A stretch of 19,280 nucleotides of DNA from Byssochlamys sp. IMV 00236. Taxonomy: Eukaryota > Ascomycota > Eurotiomycetes > Eurotiales > Thermoascaceae. Below the pieces are notes generated by a model, which was not told the origin of the DNA, made no database searches, and worked only from the letters and a program-made list of their open reading frames with translations. Location: positions 3,795-23,074 of the forward strand of contig MSJH02000784.1 of the NCBI GenBank assembly GCA_001931875.2. The letters are read 5' to 3'. Shown in pieces: positions 18,423-19,280 of the stretch. The position numbers and the translations under genes are program-made. Each line of letters starts with the position of its first letter. Position 1 is the first letter of the stretch.

Positions 18423-18758
18423 GATGTGAGAAAATGGACGGACGGGGCTAGAAATACAAAAGACGATGCATGAAACTGGAGAGAGAAATCTGCGGGTGGA
18501 GGAAAGGGTGTTGCGCGCCGGAGAGCGGGCTTTTCTCTGGAGTTGGATTTGCGGAGGAGCTGCAGTTCCCAAAGGTTCGAGATACGGATGGAATGAGGCG
18601 CCTCAGGCAGCCAGGCTGACGTCGGCTTGGTCAGCGGGATCTGGATTGCCTTTGGGAACTTAGTTAATTATATCTCGATCTTGATCGTCTCGAGTATGTT
18701 CTTGCAGTTCATTTAGTTGACTGTGTCTTCTCCTGTGTCAAGAACACCCGGGCCGCTC
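18423..18758. promoter_or_regulatory. Shared promoter of MIA40 and thiamine pyrophosphokinase
   Basis: This 336-bp stretch separates two divergent starts. It contains a 12-bp perfect inverted repeat (18564-18575 and 18649-18660) enclosing a 12-bp palindrome (18594-18605) and a CRE-like TGACGTCG (18617-18624). I see no TATA of good quality and no TPP riboswitch signature (no CTGAGA element) for the thiamine gene. Confidence 0.6.
18564..18660. repeat. Inverted repeat, 12-bp arms, in the shared promoter
   Basis: AGTTCCCAAAGG at 18564-18575 is the exact reverse complement of CCTTTGGGAACT at 18649-18660, with 73 bp between the arms. Between them, TGAGGCGCCTCA at 18594-18605 is itself a perfect palindrome. 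Confidence 0.7.
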
Positions 18759-19280
18759 ATGGAGTGGGATCCCACCCAGTTCTTCCGTGACGGAATTCGT
18801 CCCTCTGTTCCTTTTGCTCTGCTCGTTCTCAACCAGCCTATCAACCAGAGGGCTTTCGCTGCACTGAACAAGCATGGTGAGGATTCCTCTCTAAGCTGAC
18901 TATTAGCACCGCATTTATATATTTTTGTTTTCTTGGAATTTCCTAATTACATATATATATTGATGTTCTAGCTAACATCATCAATAGCATGCTTCACAGT
19001 CTGCGCTGACGGCGGCGCTAATGTGTACTATGATCTCATGAAAAGCCAAGATAAGGAAACGAGTGATGTGAGGGTTCTTCTGATTCTCTTTCTATGCTGT
19101 CTTCATCCGTTTCAATCATTTAAACCCTTCTATGCAGTATACTATAGATTATGCAATCCCCAATTTCCCTCAATCATTCATTATCTCTAAACAGACACAC
19201 CGCGAAGTGCTTTTACATTTACATTGCATTTATTCATTTCCCATATTTCCAAAGAAGGAAACAACACCACATCCCAATAT
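18759..19280 (+). CDS. THI80: Thiamine pyrophosphokinase, 5' part, runs off the window
   Basis: This enzyme moves pyrophosphate from ATP to thiamine to make thiamine diphosphate, the last step of cofactor formation, in the cytosol. The visible exons are 18759-18876 and 18988-19067, coding 66 residues. The N-terminus MEWDPTQFFRDGIRP leads into FALLVLNQPIN (19-29) and, after the splice, CADGGANVYYDLMK (45-58), the ADGGAN motif typical of the catalytic domain. Intron 1 (18877-18987, 111 nt) starts GTGAGG, carries AGCTAAC and ends AATAG. The start is the first ATG after an in-frame TAG. A GTGAGG donor at 19068 should begin intron 2, but the expected next block (family GDLDS) is not seen in the last 213 bases; the third exon probably lies beyond the window, or the gene is broken. 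The assignment of the family is secure; integrity cannot be judged. Confidence 0.85.

Noticed and set aside
18423..18990. TPP riboswitch in the thiamine pyrophosphokinase leader or intron
   Set aside because: The conserved CTGAGA and partner elements expected in fungal TPP riboswitches are not found in the leader or in intron 1.

Overview
This window reads as nuclear DNA of a filamentous ascomycete, most likely a Eurotiomycete of the Aspergillus/Penicillium type. The evidence is many short introns (48-157 nt) with GT..AG ends and CTAAC/CTGAC-like branch sites, CT-rich leaders, compact genes on both strands, and recognisable core eukaryotic proteins. I see no plasmid, phage, CRISPR or intact transposon.

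Layout. 1-4.5 kb: a spliced minus-strand gene of unknown function with an acidic tail (482-1059), a spliced plus-strand gene for a small helical protein of unknown function (2562-3076), and a minus-strand family 8 glycosyltransferase (3339-4455). 4.5-7.1 kb: a promoter with two MluI cell-cycle boxes, then a FHA-domain protein resembling Tos4/Plm2 (5545-7136). 8.3-8.8 kb: SNU13, the 15.5K L7Ae-family snRNP/snoRNP protein, minus strand. 9.4-9.63 kb: a candidate structured RNA gene with A-box, B-box, upstream TATA and T6 terminator. 11.07-11.36 kb: a 96-residue hypothetical protein. 12.1-16.1 kb: UPF2/NMD2, the scaffold of nonsense-mediated decay, in eight exons. 17.3-18.4 kb: MIA40, the mitochondrial disulfide relay receptor, minus strand. 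18.76 kb to the end: the 5' part of thiamine pyrophosphokinase, divergent from MIA40 across a 336-bp shared promoter.

The genes do not form a pathway cluster. SNU13 (RNA processing) and UPF2 (RNA decay) share a broad theme, but that is probably chance. The window is mostly ordinary housekeeping DNA. The observations most worth following are the structured Pol III-like RNA at 9413-9632, the nested inverted repeat and palindrome in the MIA40/TPK promoter, a long hairpin inside MIA40 intron 1, and several introns that are a multiple of three and free of stops (two in UPF2, one in MIA40 that would split a CX9C motif, one in SNU13). All exon structures are read by eye from splice signals and protein family knowledge; no alignment or transcript data were available.
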